From assembly GCA_052171895.1 (NCBI GenBank), contig JBQMRN010000006.1, positions 27,145 to 91,144 on the forward strand: a stretch of DNA of 64,000 nucleotides, in the 5' to 3' direction. The notes beneath the pieces were generated by a model. That model made no database searches. It had not been told where the DNA came from and worked only from the letters and a program-made list of their open reading frames with translations. This document shows positions 32,764-43,832 of the stretch, piece by piece. Source of the DNA: Arsenophonus sp052171895 (lineage in GTDB: Bacteria; Pseudomonadota; Gammaproteobacteria; Enterobacterales; Enterobacteriaceae). The position numbers and the translations under genes are program-made. Positions within the stretch are counted from its first letter, which is position 1; each line of letters starts with the position of its first letter.

Positions 32764-34720
32764 TCAGGTTAAACCTCTTTGGTCATTAAGTACTGATTAG
32801 CTCAACGTATTGCTATACTTACAGACCCACAGCCTATCTACATCTTCGTCTCTAATAATATCCCTTGTTGGACAATTACTATCAGAGAAGATTCATCTTG
32901 AGAAAAGTTTCCTACTTAAATGTTTTTAGTAGTTATCTCTTTCAGACTTAACTACCAGCCAATGCCATTGGCATAACAACCTCTAACAGCAGCTCTGTAT
33001 TCACACTCCGGCTTCTTTTCATACTAGGATCGTACTAGGAACTCCTCCTTCAACCTATCTATCGCTAAGGATAGATAGGAACCAGAACTCTCTCACACCG
33101 TTCTAAACCCCCAACTCACATAGCACTTTAAATGGCGAACAATCATACCCTTGTTAACCTTTTTTAGAAAAAATGATGTAATGAACCGACATCAAGATGC
33201 CAAAAATACCGCTGTAGATATGAAGCCTTTAGAAGTATTATGCTGTTATTTTCCAAAAGTAACCTTTATCGTTGAGCGATGCCCGCTTCCCCCTCTTCCA
33301 TTTAGAACTACTGGATCATATAAAACTTATTTTTGTACTTGCTCTCGCTGTCTCACAGCGAGAGCAATTAAGCTTGCTTATGCCTTTACACTAACTTTCC
33401 CTCACGATATCCAACCATAATTATCCAACCATCTCGATCTCCTTCCTTAAGGAGGAAGGAGACCATCTTAGTCAAACTACCACCAGACACAATCCTTAGT
33501 TAGGATTACATGCGCCTAACTTAAAACATCAAACATTAAAGAGTGGTATTTTACCGTTGGCTCCATATAAAGAATAAGGTCAACACTTAAAACCCTCCCA
33601 CCTATCCTACATATCAAATGCTCAATATTCAGTGTCAAGCTATACTAAAGGTTTACATGGAGTCTTTCCATCTTACTGCGTGGGTAGAAACTGTATCTTC
33701 AGAGCAAGATTTAATTTTAGTAAATCTTGGGTGGAAACACACAGCGCCTGCCCATCATTTATTATGCCATTCTCGTGCAGGTCGAAATACTTACCCCCCA
33801 ACTCTGATAAAGATTTTCGCTATCTTACCTTATAACCATTATAGTTATGGCTGCTGTTTACTGATGCTTCAATCAAGAGCTTCGCCTTTACGGCTTATCA
33901 CATCAATTAACCTTTTAGGACTTAGCCATGACATCATACCGTATACCTACACTTTCGTGTTTGCACAGCACTATGTTTTCAATAAACAGTTATAGGCAGC
34001 TTAAGCTAGTATCTGCAACTGGCTTCAGCATCCCATCTCTTCGGATCCAAGACCCTTCACATAACGCCAGCATGCCTTCTCCCGAAGTTACTGCACTATT
34101 TTGCTTACTTCCCTTCACCCTAGTTCTATCAAGCGCCTGAGTATCTTTTACCTAACAACCTATGTCTGTTTTTGGAGTATAATTATTGATTACCTATCGC
34201 TTAAAGCCTTTTCCTGTAAGCTTAGCATCAACTCCTTCACCACCTTAGTGGTTCCTCATCACGCCTCAATGTTATAGCAATGCGGATTTACCTGCACTAC
34301 TTACACCTAGAGGCGTTAACTTGGAACAGCATCACCCAAATAGCCAAGCCTTCTCCGTCCTCGTTCTCTTTCCCAAGATTAATATTAGACAGGAACCCCC
34401 CTTGGTCTTTCGGCGAGCAGCTTTTCACCCGCTTTATTTTTACTTATATCATCATTCGCATTTCTGATACCTCACTCCAGCAGAGTTCTCAGTCTACCTT
34501 ACCTTATGTACAAGGTTACACATAACACTCCCTATCCTATACTCAGCAAACACTAAGTGTTTCTGCCGCACAGCTTCGGTGCATGATTTAGCTCCGTTAC
34601 ATCTTCCGTCCTCTCTGATCTAGTGAGCTATTATTCACTATCTTTAAATGATAGCTACTTTCTCCTTCTAAGCCACCCCTATACTTCGTTTTCCACTGAT
34701 CCTCTTACTCACTCATCTCT
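32764..34720 (-). pseudogene. 23S rRNA relic, 5' third missing
   Basis: The plus strand matches the complement of 23S rRNA in order from the 3' end: GGTTAAACCTC, CCAATGCCATTGGCATAAC, CACTTTAAATGGCGAAC, CATCAAACATTAAAGAGTGG, CTATCCTACATATCAAATGC, TTCGTGTTTGCACAGCAC, TTCTCCCGAAGTTACTGCAC, GACAGGAACCC, CAGCTTCGGTGCATGATTTA, TTTAAATGATAGCTACTTTC. Similarity stops near 34700, which is about position 1100 of the E. coli molecule, so roughly 1 kb at the 5' end is deleted. Many substitutions and indels lie in otherwise invariant segments. Not functional. Confidence 0.9.
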
Positions 34721-34832
34721 TACTCAAATTCAAATTGCTGACTGCTCAGTTTATAATATTTCATTTATGACAACAAAAACTCAACTTATTGGAGTTTTAA
34801 TAGTTTTCAGACTATTTTCAATAATGTTGTGT

Positions 34833-34871
34833 TTCAATTTTCAGCTTGTTACAGATTGTTAAAGAGCATTA
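34833..34871 (-). promoter_or_regulatory. boxA-containing spacer before 23S relic
   Basis: The plus strand reads TTTCAGCTTGTTACAG, ATTGTTAAAGAGCA, the complement of the boxA antitermination/processing region normally found before enteric 23S genes (TGCTCTTTAACAATC, TGGAACAAGCTGAAA). It survived while the 5' third of 23S was deleted. Confidence 0.7.
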
Positions 34872-34997
34872 TGGTTAAACCAACTCATTAAATTGGCTTA
34901 ATTATTATTAAGTAATAATGGATAACTGGAAAATTATTTCCAATGGAATTGCAAAAGCACCACACTGTTGATGCGCAAGTATTTCTAATCACATAAA

Positions 34998-35073
34998 TGG
35001 CGTCCCCTAGGGGGTTCGAACCCCTGTTACCGCCGTGAAAGGGCGATGTCCTAAGCCTCTAGACGAAGGGGAC
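34998..35073 (-). tRNA. gltU: tRNA-Glu (TTC anticodon)
   Basis: 76 bases with encoded GCCA. The minus strand reads GTCCCCTTCGTCTAGAGG, anticodon loop CTTTCAC, T arm with GGTTCGAAC, acceptor AGGGGAC; all arms pair. It lies in the 16S-23S spacer as usual for this tRNA. Both neighbours are relics, yet the tRNA has kept its structure, so it is probably still transcribed and needed. Confidence 0.95.
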
Positions 35074-35173
35074 TAACTAACAAGGTCTTCACAATCTTAG
35101 ATTGGCTTTACTCTCTATTTAATCAAATAATCTATGTGAACACTCTTCTTACCTCACCTCCTATAGATAATGA

Positions 35174-36395
35174 GGTGATCCAACCGTAGGTTCCCCTACG
35201 GGTACCTTGTTACGACTTCACCCCATTCATAAATTACATAATAGTAAGCACCATCTCCTGAAGATAAACGGTAAGCATATCTAATTCTTTTACAACCAAT
35301 TTCCATGCTGTGACAGGCAATACGGATATAAGGTCCGTGAAGTATTCACTGCAACATGATGATCCGCGATTACTAGCGATTCCAACTTTAAGGAAGTTGA
35401 GATATAGACTTCAACCAGGACTTCAAGATATAGTTTCTGAGTTCCGGTTAGCCTCTCACAATCTCGGCTCTCTGTATACGCCATTGTAGGATGTTTATAT
35501 CACTAAATTTATAATGGGCTTAAGGATGACTTAAGATCATCCTTATCTTCCTCTGGCTTATCACTGGCAGTTTCTTCCTTATAGTTTAGTTCCTTAAGTA
35601 AATCGTTAGCAACTAAAGGATAATGGTTGCACTCATTATTGTGGTACAGAATTTAATCCAACATTTTACAACACGAGCTGACAACTACCATGCAGTGCCT
35701 ATCTTCTCATCGTTCCTGAATGAATCCTTTTATCTCTAAAGGATCGCTGGATCTTAAGAGTAACTAAAGTTCTTCATGTTGCATAGAATTAAACCATATG
35801 GTACTCCTTCAAATCAACGTTTTATGTTTAACTCTTCTCTCCCCCCTCACCTTTACCAGCGGTATTCTCCTTCACATCACTAGGTATTTCACCGCTACAT
35901 ATAGAATTCTACCCCCCTCTACAAGACCTAGCTAACTAGTCTTAAATGTCATTCCCAAGTTAAATCCAGGTATTTCACATCTAATTTAATTAACCGCCTC
36001 TGTACCCCCTTTCCTTTTATAGCCAGTAATTCTTATTAACTGCTCGTACCTTCTGTATTACCTCGACTGCTTGCCTAGAGTTAGCCAGGGGGTTGACACG
36101 CCCGGTACACCTTCTCCTATTGCTAACGTTAATTGCTAAAGTTATTAACTTTCTTCCTTATAACTACTTTACAACTAAAAGCACTTTACAACTCGAAGGA
36201 CTTTTCATACACGCAGGAGGTCTACATTAGGCTTACGCCATATTGCAATCTCCCCCCTATCCTAGGTCTCCATGTGAGGGTCTTGTGGTCCGTGTTTTAC
36301 ATTTTTAGTGTACCTGATCATTCTCTTAGACCAGCTAGAAATCATCGCCTAGGTAACCCCTTATATCACCCTACTAGCTAATTTCATTTAGTTTC
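35174..36395 (-). pseudogene. 16S rRNA relic, 5' end missing
   Basis: The plus strand matches the complement of 16S rRNA from the 3' end (GAGGTGATCCAACCGTAGG, CCTTGTTACGACTTCACCCC) to about E. coli position 230 (CAGCTAGAAATCATCGCCTA, then CTACTAGCTAATTTCAT). Essential sites are broken: the anti-Shine-Dalgarno core CCTCC is CCTCA; the 530 loop (about 36057-36087) and the 1400-region decoding site (about 35305-35340) carry several changes. The first ~230 bases are deleted, although the leader just upstream remains. It cannot make a working subunit. Confidence 0.92.
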
Positions 36396-36423
36396 ATCCA
36401 AATGGTATGAAACAAAAAATTAA

Positions 36424-36458
36424 CAGACATAGATTGTCTGATTAATTGCTAAAGCGCA
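36424..36458 (-). promoter_or_regulatory. rRNA leader with boxA-like element
   Basis: The plus strand ACAGACATAGATTGTCTGA, TTAATTGCTAAAGCGC is the complement of the enteric rrn leader (GCTCTTTAACAA..., TCAGACAATCTGTG). It marks the original 5' end of the operon, about 215 bases downstream of murI. A promoter kept here would explain how tRNA-Glu and tRNA-Trp are still made. Confidence 0.7.
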
Positions 36459-36674
36459 GACGATTTGAACTAAAAGATAGCATCTCATTTATAATTTTTC
36501 ATCTGTAAAATCAAGTAATTATTTCTATTTTCATTAAATATTTCTATGACTAAAAATCTAATTATTATTCTTAACCAGTGTGGGAGTGCATTATAGGCAT
36601 TTTTATAGCGCTGGCAACCATTATTTTAAATAATATTGTCTAATTAGTTTATAATTCAATATATTAACTTAAAT

Positions 36675-37520
36675 TTAAATAAAAATTTTTTCTAACTGAT
36701 TAAAATCTTTATTTATTAGTAGAGAGAAAAGCTTTTCAGCTTCAACATCCATTTTAGTGCAATAGGCGATATTTTTGTTTTTTGTCAAAATTAAATTTTG
36801 ATGATTATTAATTAACCAAACTGCTCGTCTGGCAATTGCAGCGCCAGAATCAATAAGTCTAGTTCCTTCAAAGAATACTTCTTTGAGTTCTTCCGACAAT
36901 AACGGGAAGTGTGTACACCCGAGCACAATGGTGTCAGGAGGTTCTTTCATTTTTAAGTACGGTTTTACAATACGCACTAGCGCTTCTTTTGAGATTACTT
37001 GACCATAAAGTTTTTTTTCTGCTAATTCAACTAATTCTGATGAAGCAATCATCTCAACTTTACAATCAACAGCAAATCGATCGATAAGTTCTCTAGTATA
37101 ACTTTCATTAACAGTTACCTTGGTTGCTAATAATCCAATAATCCCATTACGTGTTAATTTTGTTGCTGGTTTTATTGCAGGAACAACCCAGATAATTGGA
37201 AATTTAAAATACGCTCTTAAAACAGGCAAACTAACAGTACTTGCCGTATTACAAGCAATTATTGCTATTGCCAACGCATGTTTTTGCTGAATTTGCTCGA
37301 TGAAGCGGATAATACGTTCAATAATAAATTCTGCACTCTTTTCCCCATAAGGAAAAGCATCATTATCAAAAGCATAAATATAGCGTAGATTTGGCAATAA
37401 CTGTCTAACTTCACGATAAACAGATAACCCACCAACACCAGAATCAAAAATTAAAATAGTTGGCCGAGCCGTTTTTTTCAACTGAGTACAGTTTACTTTT
37501 TTTATTTTATTTCCATTCAT
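36675..37520 (-). CDS. murI: Glutamate racemase
   Basis: Cytosolic cofactor-free enzyme making D-glutamate for peptidoglycan. 281 residues (E. coli 285). Catalytic cysteines C90 in IACNTAS and C202 in VLGCTHFPLL are both present, as are D26-S27 in FDSGVGGLSVY and the IYAFDNDAFPYGEKS segment. The ATG at 37520 leaves a 19-residue leader similar in length to enteric MurI. The gene is directly upstream of an rRNA operon, as murI is to rrnB in E. coli. Its 5' side is bounded by IS256-like fragments, so it needs its own promoter in about 75 bases. Confidence 0.96.
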   Translation of the reverse strand: MNGNKIKKVNCTQLKKTARPTILIFDSGVGGLSVYREVRQLLPNLRYIYAFDNDAFPYGEKSAEFIIERIIRFIEQIQQKHALAIAIIACNTASTVSLPVLRAYFKFPIIWVVPAIKPATKLTRNGIIGLLATKVTVNESYTRELIDRFAVDCKVEMIASSELVELAEKKLYGQVISKEALVRIVKPYLKMKEPPDTIVLGCTHFPLLSEELKEVFFEGTRLIDSGAAIARRAVWLINNHQNLILTKNKNIAYCTKMDVEAEKLFSLLINKDFNQLEKIFI

Positions 37521-37595
37521 TTCATCACAATAATGAACAATATTCTGATAAGAAATTATTAATAAAGAATATGAGAAATTATGCCTATTTTACCA

Positions 37596-37742
37596 AGAGT
37601 TATGCTCATTTCTTGTCTATGGGGTTTCGGATATACTTAGTATTCTGCTAATTAATTTCGTGGATGATTTCAAATAAGAGAGAGATGATATGCCATGAAA
37701 ACCTACCATACAGGTATCAGCGAAATCAGATATTACCTTTAA
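37596..37742 (+). mobile_element. IS256-like element, 5' tip
   Basis: About 150 bases, AGTTATGCTCATTTCTTG to GATATTACC, of the element's left end including the transposase start codon region (GATATGCCATGAAAA). It stops where an inverted, complete element begins; it is either what is left of a copy cut by that insertion or a deletion product. Confidence 0.72.
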
Positions 37743-39163
37743 TTCGAGTTATTAGCAAATCTGGTGTATGACGCTCAGGTTCCGCTCTACTAGTTCATGA
37801 ATCTATTCTTCATCCTTAAATTTGACGTTGTTTACCACCAGGGTCACAAAGTAGATCAAATCCTACATACAGCCGATTTTAGTTTTTCTAAGGAGACTGA
37901 AGTAGCTTAAATACCATTGAATGGTTATTTTCTCTAACCACATTTCTTTGCACCTCGGCTGGCTTCTCGTAGCCTCACTGTTGCAAAAGCCGATTCCAAT
38001 TGGATTCGTCGTTCTTATTGATGCCACCACTGCTCTGACGGGAACTCGTGAATACCAGCAGTTCTTCTCGATCTTTCTCCACCTTCTTCATTGCTGCAGA
38101 ATATTTGCTGAAAACCTTTCCAACAAAACATCAAAGGCGTTATTATCATTGACATCATGGGCTCTCCTCCGCGCTACCTAGAAACATTCCAAAGCTTAAC
38201 CTTAACTTTTGATTGCATGCCTTTTTTTGGAGTAAAGCAATCACATTACTTGTTTTATGTATCCAATAGTGTTGCTGCTGCGTATGCAGGGAATATCTTT
38301 TCTATTGGATTCTAAAAATCAAAGGCACATCCTCCTCCATAGGAATCTTGAAAGACACGGTTAAGCCAAGGTGCTCCATTAGGCCATTGAGAAATTTGTC
38401 CAAGTTCGCTTCTAACTCTCGATAATTATTTTAAAGCGCAACTACTTCTTTACGTCTATGCTCAGTGACGCCGAAAATGATCACCAGGAAAAAGCGATCA
38501 TCTTGCCTGATAAGACTGTATATGGCATCGGCCAAGAAATAAACATAATACGTATCGTTTAAATCCTGCACGGGCACCATTATTGCCTATGTTCTTTAAG
38601 GCATTGCTGTTTCAGTCTGTTGATTGGTACGAGAAGACCATGTGCTTTTTAATCGAGAAGCGCCAACAGGACTTCATGAAAATCACCTGGGATGATACCA
38701 CGTAGATAGTACCAACTAAAGTAGCAACACTTCGACTCTTTTTATACGCTTCAGATAAGCAGGTAGCAACGAGCTCTTGAAGCATATTCCTTTATTGCTG
38801 CTCTATCCATGAACTTAGGCACTTTAATCTCAACATTGCCTATACCACTCTATATAGTTTGCTGTAGAAAATAATCGTTACAGACCTGATGGGTATCTCG
38901 TGACATGCTAGTCGACAAGGTGGTTTCAGCATGTTGTTGCAGCATGATTTTGAGCTCAGTCTTAATGACACTGGCTATTCAGCTATCTGGCATTATTACG
39001 GATGAGTTTATGCAAGGGATCACAAGTAATATCTGGTTTTCGGATACATGTAGAGTAGACTTTTCATTGAATATTATCTCTCTATTGTTAAAATCATTTA
39101 TGAAATCAATCAGCAGAATATGGCACTATCTCCGAAAGTTAATATACCAAAAATGAGCATAAC
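37743..39163 (-). mobile_element. IS256-like element, full length but decayed
   Basis: Reverse copy of ~1.4 kb, from GAGTTATTAGCAAATCTGG to ACCAAAAATGAGCATAACTC. Reading on the minus strand gives KLNQEQL-like N-terminus, GNVEIKVPKF, VYFLADAIYSLIR, RGxxSSAxQxSSQSGA (in shifted frames), MKKVEKDREELLVFTSS and the LLKLLQS tail. No open frame. Confidence 0.78.
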
Positions 39164-39744
39164 TCTTGCTTCCTTGCTTCATTGCGTGGCAGCCAACATA
39201 AATGCATTAACTAGGTATTGTTAAAATCGACGAAATTTTTCTAAATTCTTTAAAGGAAAACATTATATCCTACATAGAAAAGCTAGAAAATGCTAGAGAG
39301 TAGGAGATAAAATGAAAGAACGAATCGCAGTTTTTAATCGCCCGAGATTCAACAGAGTCATAATGAGCGATGAGAATTCTTGAAGAATTTAATGAAGAGT
39401 GTGTTAACCGTTATTTTCTTGAACGGATCATCAATAAAGTCTATCCTTCGCTTAGATGAAACTAAATCCTACAAAAGCTTTATCATGGAGCATGAAATTA
39501 CTCACCATCGCCTAATAAGCTTAAATAATTAGAGAGTTCTTACTAAGAAATTCTACATTTAAACTGTGAACAGTTATATCAGGCGATTAAAAGAATGGGT
39601 AAGTAGATTTCATGCTGTAGGGTTGTTTTATTTACCGAATTATCTGTGCCCTGGAGAAGATTGTTTAAAACCACAACAATTGAAATAGATAGCTGGCTAC
39701 AAATTGCGCTGCGAGCAAAGCAAATAACCTTTATCAACATAGCC
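39164..39744 (+). mobile_element. IS1595-like element, 3' half
   Basis: Begins inside the transposase (readings like LASLHCVAANINALTRYC, VDEIFLNSLKENIIS) and runs to the terminal repeat TTATCAACATAGCC. The 5' half is missing; the IS256-like copy occupies that side. It is followed directly by a 5'-truncated IS91-like copy at the same IS91 position as the junction at 30660. Confidence 0.75.
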
Positions 39745-41640
39745 TAATTCCTTCAGGTCCTTCAGGAATTAATCTAAATAGCTCAAAAGACTCTCTCCCA
39801 AAAAGGTAAAACCGGCAAATCAGAGCAACTAATTATAACTTCACATATTACATCGCTGGTTTATTCAAAGTGCTTTATGATCTTCTTTCCACCCGAAAGT
39901 AATTATAGTAAACTACTAAACTTTTTATGACACTTCAAAAGAGCCCATACAGCACTGTGTCCCGTCCAACTACCTCCCAACCTCCGAAACTACCAACCCC
40001 CAACTGCGGCTCTTAAATTTTTCTCGACACGCACTATTATCCACCTACAGTAACGATTATCCGTAGTTTTGAGTAAACGCTCATGGCAAGCCGATGAATT
40101 CATCACCTATACGTACCTATACGTAAGTGTGGATTATCTTTGTTTTTGGTTCATGGGACAAACAGAGGGATAACTGGGCTAACAAACCTGACGAATGCCA
40201 ATGAGCATTTCTACTTCACTAGCGAAAGAGATCTCATAAGGTAATTTACTACAAGCTATATCTCTCGTGCTGCTAAACTGCTTTTTACCATTAATATAGG
40301 TTGGAATAAATTTATTGAAAAACACGCTGAAAGCTTCAGTTCCTTGATGCGTCTATCTGTCGAGCGCATCCCCCTTGCCTGAAGCACTTGTGCCATGGTA
40401 TCCTTCCGACACTACTTACTGTGTTTATCATGAATTTTCCCACTGCTGTTTTTCTGCTAATGCTGTAAGTCAAAAGCCTGCAGTTCATTCAGTTTCAAAA
40501 CCAGGGACCACTGCTCTTAGCAGAGCAAGCTCATATTTTACCTAATTGCAACTACCAACACATTACTTTCACTCTGCCGCATCCATTTTGCTTTTTTCAA
40601 CAATAATTTGCCGCTACTCAAGGCTCTATTTCTCATAGCTCTACACCTTACCTCCCGTGCTATCTTGCAGTAGTTGATAGGTACATAGGGTATCGAAATT
40701 GCTACCTTCTGTACCTTATACACTTATGGTTGACAAATTAATCAACATCTACACATGTTTATGTCTCCTTCACTCGTGGTGTCAGTCTGGATATTAAACA
40801 TGCTGTATTTGCCATGAGTTGTTTTTCAAAAAAACACCTGAAGAAATCTGGTAAGGCGCTGTTATCAGGCTACTTCGTCATAGCTATGATCTGATAAATC
40901 CTAGTAGTCTTTCTGGTCCTAGTGAATATCCTGCGATAAGAAGAAGTAGCGACTTTACTTGAAAGGGCAGTATGAATGAGTACGGATGTGTACTGGAAAG
41001 TGAATTTCCATAAAAAAACGAAAATAGGCGTGCTATAGCGCTAAAATACTTTGCCTGTTTACCTAAAAAAACATCAGGCTTGCCTGTATTCATATTAAAA
41101 CTCTGCTATTATTATAAAGAAGATGTGGAGAGGCCCCACGCACATCATTACTATGCCACCGAACTCAACAAAACCGGCAGTAAACACTAACAAAAGAAGA
41201 GATGATCTGGCGCTATATCTTAGCCATATTCCGGCTAGGAATTTAAAAATAATCCGTTACTATAATTTCTTTTCGAATCATAAACCGGGAAAACTATTGC
41301 CGAATGTCTATAAGGCGCTAGAGATGAAGCCCATTAAAAAATCTGAGAAACTCAGGTTTACCCTACTGATAAAAGGGTTCCTGCTGACAAATCTATAAAA
41401 TGTATTCTATGTGGCGATAGACTACTTTTTATCAATGCTAAGAGGGGTAAACAGGCAATAAAATTGTTGCCAGAAAGAATGCATAAAATGGAGAAAAAGG
41501 TTATACTAAGCCAAACCTAGAATTAATCTCTCTAAAAATTAGTTTGTTTAGGGGGTGGTTAGATTAAAAATACATACTATCTGATGATAGTTTTAACTTA
41601 GAATAGACCCAATAAACCATTCTTTTTGGTTTTAGCAAAA
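39745..41640 (+). mobile_element. IS91/IS1294-like rolling-circle element, decayed
   Basis: Contains the best-kept tail of this family: the 91-codon frame 41123-41398 reads RRDDLALYLSHIPARNLKIIR, then YYNFFSNHKPGKLLPNVYKALEM and LLIKGFLLTNL, typical of the C-terminal part of IS91-type transposases, and then CILCGDRLLF-like sequence. Upstream parts (RLIKSTHVYVSF-, VKSGKALLSGYFVIAM-like) are frameshifted; the HUH motif is not readable. Confidence 0.78.
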
Positions 41641-41825
41641 AATGGATGCTTTTGATCTTCAATGAAAGAGCGATTTAATTTTCTAAGCATTAAAAAATAA
41701 AAAATTGCTCTTTCATGCTAAATAGCATTAAATACTAACAGTTAGACGTAAAATTGTATTTTTATTGCCAGAATGAAAACTGCCGCTAATATTTATTTTT
41801 ATATTATTACAATAGCAAATTTTTT

Positions 41826-41902
41826 GCGTCTATAGCTCAGTTGGTTAGAGCACCACCTTGACATGGTGGGGGTCGGTGGTTCGAGTCCACTTGGACGCAC
41901 CA
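41826..41902 (+). tRNA. tRNA-Val (GAC anticodon)
   Basis: 77 bases with encoded CCA. Starts GCGTCTATAGCTCAGTTGG, anticodon loop TTGACAT, variable GGGGGTC, T arm GGTGGTTCGAGTCCACTTGG. Arms pair (acceptor GCGTCTA with TTGGACGC has one G-T pair). Close to E. coli valV/valW. It faces murJ across a shared terminator. Confidence 0.95.
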
Positions 41903-41970
41903 AGTCTATCTAGAAATAATACTATTTCAAATTATAAAGCTCACTGAGCTTGCCAGTTTCGATTGATAAT

Positions 41971-41994
41971 AAAAAAGCGCGTTTACGCGTTTTC
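41971..41994. terminator. Bidirectional terminator between tRNA-Val and murJ
   Basis: AAAAAAGCGCG, TTTA, CGCGTTTTC: a G+C-rich 4-5-bp core extended by A-T pairs, with a T-run on either strand. It lies between convergent transcripts and would end both. Confidence 0.75.
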
Positions 41995-42040
41995 AGAAAA
42001 CGAATGATCACTTAACCAGATTTATTTTTCATTAAGTTAA

Positions 42041-43576
42041 CTAAATAACCCTCTGTGAAAAATCCCGCAAACGAAAACCAAAAACAAATAATGCACCAAA
42101 ATAACTTATTGCGCCGGCAAAAACCACAAATAGCAAGCGACTGATCCGCATCAACATATTTCCATGCTCCCATAGTGGCATAAAATTTAATACCAAGAAT
42201 AATATCGCTACCATAACAATTAAAGCGGCAATTAATTTAAACAAAAAATTCCCCCAACCAGCTAAGGGAATAAAAATTCCCTGACGACGTAATTGCCAAT
42301 AAAGCATCAGAGCATTAAAGCATGCAGCTAAGCCGATTGATAAGGCCAATCCAGCATGTTTTAGCGAACCAACAAAGGCAAGGTTCATTAGTTGTGTCAA
42401 AATTAAGCTAATAATCGCAATTTTGACAGGTGTTTTAATATCTTGTCTCGAATAAAACCCTGGCGCTAATACTTTAATGACAATTAATCCTATTAAACCA
42501 ACACAGTAGGCAATTAATGCCCATTGAGTCATTACCGCATCGTAAGCGGTAAAATTGCCATATTGAAAAAGTGACACAGTTAACGGTTGAGCTAAAATAG
42601 CCAGTGCAATAGCACAGGGTATCGCTAATAAAAAGCAAAGCCGTAACCCCCAATCCATTAAGCGCTGATATTCTTTATCATTACCGGTTGAGAAACTTTT
42701 TGCCAGATAAGGTAATAAGATAGTGGCAAGTGCCACTCCTAAAACACCGCTAGGAAACTCCATCAATCTGTCAGCATAATACATCCACGAGATAGAGCCT
42801 GATTGTAAAAATGAGGCAAAAATAATATTAATAATTAAAGAAATCTGGCTTACAGAAACGCCAATAATTGCCGGTCCCATTAACTTCACTACTCGCCACA
42901 CACCGCTATTATGAAAAGAGATACGCGGTAAAATTAACATGCCAATTTTTTGTAAATAAGGTAATTGATACAGCAACTGTAAAATGCCACCGGCAAAAAC
43001 CCCCCATGCTACCGCTATAATAGGCGGTTCACAATATGGCGCTAACAACAGTACTGATATAATTATAGTGATATTAAGTAAAGTAGGCGAAAAAGCAGGA
43101 ACAGAAAAACGATTCCAAGTATTTAAAATAGCACCAGCCAACGATACTAAAGAGATTAATAAAATATAAGGAAAAGTAATTCTCAATAAACGAACGGTTA
43201 AATTAAACTTATCCGGTGTATCAGTAAAACCAGGAGCCGTAATATAAATAATCCAAGGTGCTGCTAATATTCCTGCTAATGTAACGATGCCTAAAATCAA
43301 TGTCAATAAACCGGAAACATAAGCAATAAAAGTGCGAGTAGCTTCGTCACCTTGTTGATTTTTATATTCCGCCAGGATAGGGATAAATACTTGGCAAAAT
43401 GCGCCTTCGGCAAAAATTCGCCGCAAAAAATTTGGTAATCGAAAAGCAACAAAAAAAGCATCTGTCGCCAAACCAGCGCCAAAAAAACACGCGATCATCG
43501 CATCACGAATAAATCCTAGCACTCTGGAAAACATAGTCATAGAGCTTATCGTTGCTAACGATTTGAGTAGATTCAT
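42041..43576 (-). CDS. murJ: Lipid II flippase MurJ
   Basis: MOP-superfamily membrane protein that flips lipid II across the inner membrane for peptidoglycan synthesis. 511 residues, the E. coli length. Around 14 hydrophobic segments; signature stretches RVLGFIRDAMIACFFGAG near the start, DAFFVAFRLPNFLRRIFAEGAFCQVFIPIL (about 39-68), SWMYYADRLMEFPSGVLGVALATILLP (about 263-289) and VKIAIISLILTQLMNL. ATG at 43576 fits. The usual upstream mviM, yceH and rimJ are gone; the next remnant is mdtH at 46 kb, so murJ now has its own promoter in about 250 bases. Confidence 0.97.
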   Translation of the reverse strand: MNLLKSLATISSMTMFSRVLGFIRDAMIACFFGAGLATDAFFVAFRLPNFLRRIFAEGAFCQVFIPILAEYKNQQGDEATRTFIAYVSGLLTLILGIVTLAGILAAPWIIYITAPGFTDTPDKFNLTVRLLRITFPYILLISLVSLAGAILNTWNRFSVPAFSPTLLNITIIISVLLLAPYCEPPIIAVAWGVFAGGILQLLYQLPYLQKIGMLILPRISFHNSGVWRVVKLMGPAIIGVSVSQISLIINIIFASFLQSGSISWMYYADRLMEFPSGVLGVALATILLPYLAKSFSTGNDKEYQRLMDWGLRLCFLLAIPCAIALAILAQPLTVSLFQYGNFTAYDAVMTQWALIAYCVGLIGLIVIKVLAPGFYSRQDIKTPVKIAIISLILTQLMNLAFVGSLKHAGLALSIGLAACFNALMLYWQLRRQGIFIPLAGWGNFLFKLIAALIVMVAILFLVLNFMPLWEHGNMLMRISRLLFVVFAGAISYFGALFVFGFRLRDFSQRVI

Positions 43577-43832
43577 GTAATATCTTTATCAATGGCAGTT
43601 ATATTAGATTAATGAAGTATATCAGCAAGTTGGAAGCATAACCATAAATTAGAATAACTACTTTTACTAAACTAGCAGTAAAATCGATCATTATTATTCT
43701 GCTTTTATATAGCAAATTTATCCTGATTATTTTTTGTGATCACTGATTATTAAAATATGATCTCGCCATTCACCATTATTTTCTAAATAAGCTTTCGCAT
43801 ATTATTCCTTTGGTTTAAAACCTATCTGTTTG
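43577..43832. other. murJ upstream region
   Basis: AT-rich, no gene. It should hold the murJ promoter; I do not see a clear -35/-10 pair that stands out from the AT-rich background. Confidence 0.4.

Noticed and set aside
33151..34862. Several open frames of 70-125 codons on the plus strand
   Set aside because: They lie on the complement of the 23S rRNA relic, where the sequence follows rRNA and not codon structure.
35290..36381. Open frames of 64-82 codons
   Set aside because: They overlap the 16S rRNA relic and have no protein similarity.
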